Assembly (NCBI RefSeq): GCF_902459555.1
Contig: NZ_CABPSM010000003.1
Coordinates: 310,001 to 374,000, forward strand
DNA length: 64,000 nucleotides
Origin: Pandoraea horticolens
GTDB taxonomy: Bacteria; Pseudomonadota; Gammaproteobacteria; Burkholderiales; Burkholderiaceae
Direction of reading: 5' to 3'
Shown: piece after piece, positions 60,914 to 64,000 of the stretch
How positions within the stretch are numbered: position 1 is the stretch's first letter
How the letters are laid out: every line of letters starts with the position of its first letter
Notes under the pieces: generated by a model
The model's input: only the letters and a program-made list of their open reading frames with translations
Database searches by the model: none
What the model was told of the DNA's origin: nothing
Program-made: the position numbers and the translations under genes

Positions 60914-61696
60914 ATGAACTACGAAGACATTCTGTATGAAGTGCGTAACGGCGCGGCGTGGATCACGATCAACCGTCCGGACAAGATGAATGCGTTTCGC
61001 GGGCGCACCTGCGACGAATTGATTCACGCGATCAACAAGGCGGGCTACGACAGGGAGATCGGCAGCATCGTGCTCGCCGGCGCGGGCGAGAAAGCGTTCT
61101 GCACAGGCGGCGATCAGTCGGCGCATGAAGGGCAGTACGACGGGCGCGGCACCATCGGTTTGCCGATGGAGGAACTGCACAACGCGATTCGCGACGTTCC
61201 CAAACCGGTCATCGCCCGTGTGCAGGGATATGCGATTGGCGGCGGCAACGTCATCTGCACCCTGTGCGACTTCACGATTGCGTCGGAAAAGGCGGTATTC
61301 GGTCAGGTCGGGCCGAAGGTCGGCTCGGTCGATCCCGGCTTCGGTACGGCGTTTCTCGCGCGCGTGGTCGGCGAGAAGAAGGCGCGCGAAATCTGGTACC
61401 TGTGCCGTCGCTATACGGCCGCCGAGGCGCTGACGATGGGGCTGGTGAATGCCGTCGTGCCCCACGATCAGCTCAATGTCGAAGTCCAGAAGTGGTGCGA
61501 CGAGATCATGGAGCGCAGCCCGACGGCGATCGCCATCGCGAAGCGCTCGTTCAACATGGACACCGCACAGCAAGCAGGCATCGCAGGCATGGGCATGTAC
61601 GCGCTCAAGCTCTACTACGAGACGGAAGAATCGCGCGAAGGTGTGCGCGCGTTTCAGGAAAAGCGCAAGCCCGACTTCCGCAAGTACGCAAAATAA
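60914..61696 (+). CDS. badI: 2-ketocyclohexanecarboxyl-CoA hydrolase
   Basis: A 260-residue crotonase-superfamily ring-opening enzyme. It has NRPDKMNAFRGRTCDELI, the oxyanion-hole segments AFCTGGDQSAHEGQYDGRG and GYAIGGGNVI, and VFGQVGPKVGSVDPGFGTAFLAR. These closely follow BadI and MenB-like proteins. It hydrolyses the ring of 2-ketocyclohexane-1-carboxyl-CoA to pimelyl-CoA, which enters beta-oxidation. Spaced 66 bp after badH. Confidence 0.92.
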   Translation: MNYEDILYEVRNGAAWITINRPDKMNAFRGRTCDELIHAINKAGYDREIGSIVLAGAGEKAFCTGGDQSAHEGQYDGRGTIGLPMEELHNAIRDVPKPVIARVQGYAIGGGNVICTLCDFTIASEKAVFGQVGPKVGSVDPGFGTAFLARVVGEKKAREIWYLCRRYTAAEALTMGLVNAVVPHDQLNVEVQKWCDEIMERSPTAIAIAKRSFNMDTAQQAGIAGMGMYALKLYYETEESREGVRAFQEKRKPDFRKYAK

Positions 61697-61711
61697 GCGA
61701 GGGACACCGCG

Positions 61712-62866
61712 ATGCTCAATCCGTATCTCGATGACGATCTCGTGGCGCTGGCCGAGCACACGCAGCGCTTTGCCCAGGCCCGCATCGCGCCGGGCTTTCA
61801 GGCGCGCGACAAAACGCGTGTGCTTGACCGTCCGCTCATGCGGGAAATGGGGGGAATGGGGCTGATTGCGCCAGAGCTACCGGAAGTCTACGGCGGCCAG
61901 GGCATGGGTCGTCTTGCCGCCGGCGTGATTCACGAGGCCGTCGCGCGCGCAGACCTCAGCATGTCGTACGTCAACCTGCTGGCTTCGCTCAATGGTCAGA
62001 TTCTGGCCGAGCATGGCAAGCCGGACGTGGTGACGCCGTGGATCGAGAAGCTCACGCGCGGCGAGACACTGCTGGCTATCGCACTGACCGAACCTCGCGG
62101 CGGCTCTGACGCCGCGAACCTGCGCATGCGAGCCGACTTCGACGGCACGCACTACGTGCTCAATGGCGAGAAGACATCGATCTCGGCGGCTGACCAGGCA
62201 GACGCGGCCGTCGTCTTCGCCCGGACCGGAGAAGTGTCCGAACTCGCGCGCGGCATCTCGGCATTTTTCGTGCCGCTCGACCTGCCGGGCGTCACGCGGC
62301 AGCGCTTCGATTGTCATGGTCAGCGGGCCATCGGGCGCGGTTCTTTGTTCTTCGAGAACGTTCGAATTCCGGCCGACCATGTGCTCGGCGCACCCGGCGA
62401 GGGTTTCGTGCAGGTGATGCAGGGATTCGATTTCTCGCGGGCGCTGATCGGCCTGCAGGTGCTGGCCGTCGCAAGAGCGGCGCTGGACGAGACATGGGAA
62501 TACGTCGCCCAGCGCGAGGCGTTCGGCAAGCCGCTCTCGGCATTTCAGGGGGTGACGCATCCGCTGGCGGACTTCGATACCCAGGTCGAGGCGGCGAGAC
62601 TGCTTTGCCTGCAAACGCTGTGGCTCAAGGACCGTGGCTTGCCGCACAGTGCCGAAGCGGCGATGTGCAAATGGTGGGGGCCGAAGCTGGCTTACGACAC
62701 GATTCATCAGTGCCTGCTGATGTTCGGACACGGCGGCTACGACCGTGGCGTGATGGAGCAGCGGCTGCGCGACGTGCTGGGGTTCCAGATCGGCGACGGC
62801 ACGGCCCAGATCATGAAGACGATCATCGCGCGCACCCGGGCGGGCAGGCAGGCCGTGCCGATCTGA
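61712..62866 (+). CDS. aliB: Cyclohexanecarboxyl-CoA dehydrogenase (acyl-CoA dehydrogenase family)
   Basis: A 384-residue FAD-dependent acyl-CoA dehydrogenase: LTEPRGGSDAANLRMRA (substrate/FAD loop), NGEKTSISAADQADAAVVFARTG, GFDFSRALIGLQVLAVARAA, REAFGKPLSAFQGV and C-terminal MKTIIARTRAG. It introduces the first double bond into cyclohexanecarboxyl-CoA. Position between badI and the CoA ligase, and length, match AliB. It starts 15 bp after the badI stop. Confidence 0.87.
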   Translation: MLNPYLDDDLVALAEHTQRFAQARIAPGFQARDKTRVLDRPLMREMGGMGLIAPELPEVYGGQGMGRLAAGVIHEAVARADLSMSYVNLLASLNGQILAEHGKPDVVTPWIEKLTRGETLLAIALTEPRGGSDAANLRMRADFDGTHYVLNGEKTSISAADQADAAVVFARTGEVSELARGISAFFVPLDLPGVTRQRFDCHGQRAIGRGSLFFENVRIPADHVLGAPGEGFVQVMQGFDFSRALIGLQVLAVARAALDETWEYVAQREAFGKPLSAFQGVTHPLADFDTQVEAARLLCLQTLWLKDRGLPHSAEAAMCKWWGPKLAYDTIHQCLLMFGHGGYDRGVMEQRLRDVLGFQIGDGTAQIMKTIIARTRAGRQAVPI

Positions 62867-62940
62867 GGGCATTGGCGCGGGCGGTAGTCACGGCATCACC
62901 ATAACGATACGAACGACACGACAGCACAGGAGACGATGCA

Positions 62941-64000
62941 ATGGAATTTGACGCGGTGTTGCTTCCCCCAAGGCGCGAGCAGAGCGTGGCACGTGGCTGG
63001 TGGCCCGAACGGACGATTAACGATGCACTCGATGCTGCCGTCGCGGCGTCGCCCGGCAAGATCGCACTGACGGCCGTGTCGACAGCCACGGGGCAGACCC
63101 AGCGCCTCACCTACGCTGCGCTCGCGGACGGTGCCGAGCGTCTGGCGCTGGGGCTGATGCGGCGTGGCGTGGGCCGTGGCGATGTCGTTGCCTGCCAGTT
63201 GCCCAACGGCTGGCAGTTCGCGTTGACTTATCTGGCGTGCGCGCGGATCGGCGCGGTGCTCAATCCGCTGATGCACATCTTCCGCGAGCGGGAGTTGTCG
63301 TTCATGTTGCGTCATGGGGAGGCGAAGGTGTTCATCGTGCCTCGCCAGTTTCGGGGTTTCGATCATGCGGCGATGGCGCGAGCCCTGCAGCCGGATCTGC
63401 CGGATCTGCGGCACGTCATCGTGGTCGATGGCGACGGTCTTGGCGACGATAGTTTCGACGCCGTGCTCATGGCGGGCGAATCCGCTGCATCGCGCACCGA
63501 GCGGGCTGCCATGCAGGCGGCGCGAGCCCATCCGGACGACGTCATGCAGTTGATGTACACCTCGGGGACGACGGGTGAGCCCAAAGGGGTGATGCACAGC
63601 GCGAATACCACGTTCTCGAACATTCTCGCTTATGCCGAGCGTATGCGCCTCGGCCGCGACGACGTCATTCTCATGGGCTCGCCCCTCGCGCACCAGACCG
63701 GCTTCATGTACGGACTCATGATGCCGGTGATTCTCGGGGCGAGCGCCGTGATGCTCGATATCTGGGACCCGGCCAATGCCGTGTGGCTGATCCGCGAGCA
63801 TGGCGTGACGTTCACGATGGCTTCGACGCCATTCCTCTCCGATCTGACGAAAGCAGTGGCGGCTACCGGCGAGCGCGTGCCGAGCCTGCGTGCATTCCTG
63901 TGTGCGGGGGCGCCGATTCCCGGCCCCGTCGTCGAGCAGGCGCGCAGCGTGCTTGGCGCGAAAATCGTCTCGGCATGGGGGATGACGGAGAACGGCGCCG
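62941..64000 (+). CDS. aliA: Cyclohexanecarboxylate-CoA ligase (3' end beyond window)
   Basis: The first 353 codons of an adenylate-forming acyl-CoA ligase: MEFDAVLLPPRREQSVARGW, LMYTSGTTGEPKGVMHS (P-loop, motif A3), GSPLAHQTGFMYGLMMP, FLCAGAPIPGPVVEQAR and AWGMTENGA (A5) at the window edge. An AGGAGACG site precedes the ATG. As the fourth gene of the set it would activate cyclohexanecarboxylate with CoA and ATP. The C-terminal domain with the catalytic lysine lies outside the window. Confidence 0.88.
   Translation, partial: MEFDAVLLPPRREQSVARGWWPERTINDALDAAVAASPGKIALTAVSTATGQTQRLTYAALADGAERLALGLMRRGVGRGDVVACQLPNGWQFALTYLACARIGAVLNPLMHIFRERELSFMLRHGEAKVFIVPRQFRGFDHAAMARALQPDLPDLRHVIVVDGDGLGDDSFDAVLMAGESAASRTERAAMQAARAHPDDVMQLMYTSGTTGEPKGVMHSANTTFSNILAYAERMRLGRDDVILMGSPLAHQTGFMYGLMMPVILGASAVMLDIWDPANAVWLIREHGVTFTMASTPFLSDLTKAVAATGERVPSLRAFLCAGAPIPGPVVEQARSVLGAKIVSAWGMTENGA

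Overview
The window is GC-rich chromosomal DNA of a beta-proteobacterium. It has dense short operons, DUF4148, NodT and AaeXAB-type genes and aromatic/alicyclic acid catabolism. This suits the Burkholderiaceae, and Pandoraea is my best guess, but that placement is inference from gene content because no rRNA or marker gene is present.

Left core (1-13.2 kb). Two catabolic arms diverge from a shared control region at 3.74-4.40 kb. Leftwards run a Tat-exported TRAP solute receptor, a fused DctQM permease and a short-chain dehydrogenase. Rightwards run an SCP-x-type thiolase, an acyl-CoA ligase and two PPC/DUF296 proteins. Each arm has a sigma-54 -24/-12 promoter. Three copies of a 16-bp palindrome lie between them like a shared enhancer for a bacterial enhancer-binding protein that is not encoded here. 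After this come an alpha/beta hydrolase, an AraC regulator, alaC, an SMR pump and rocD.

Integrated element (13,214-32,905, about 19.7 kb). It sits in the 3' half of a tRNA-Arg(TCT) gene and is bounded by identical 55-bp att repeats. The left end has three tandem tyrosine recombinases. The middle has phage-like genes, including a KilA-N protein, a 1653-residue ejection-type protein with lytic transglycosylase and HExxH domains, and Zn-ribbon proteins, with a candidate ~105-nt RNA nearby. A serine recombinase follows. The right end looks like defence cargo: a cassette of small proteins plus a three-helix membrane protein, a trypsin-like protease divergent from a nucleoside-deoxyribosyltransferase/TIR-like gene split by one in-frame TAG, and an EVE-HNH nuclease preceded by a 13-G tract. 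No capsid, terminase, portal or replication gene was seen, so the element is a satellite-like or degraded phage relative carrying defence genes.

Mosaic zone (33-43 kb). Small oxidoreductase genes each face their own repressor (SDR/TetR with three perfect operators, SDR/HxlR). Gene debris lies among them: aldehyde dehydrogenase, GntR, a duplicated piece of the yaiI-like gene and a membrane protein. A chemotaxis receptor gene is enclosed by 92-bp inverted repeats.

Right core (42.8-64 kb). A LysR regulator diverges from an RND efflux operon (adaptor, pump, outer-membrane factor). An MFS transporter diverges from another LysR gene, followed by a LuxR solo and a small DUF4148 secreted protein preceded by two abutting palindromes. 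A MarR-led aromatic acid/fusaric-acid-type efflux operon follows (marR, aaeB-, aaeX-, aaeA-like and NodT). The window ends with a cyclohexanecarboxylate degradation locus: badR diverging from badH, badI, aliB and the start of aliA, with a perfect 20-bp operator-like palindrome between them.
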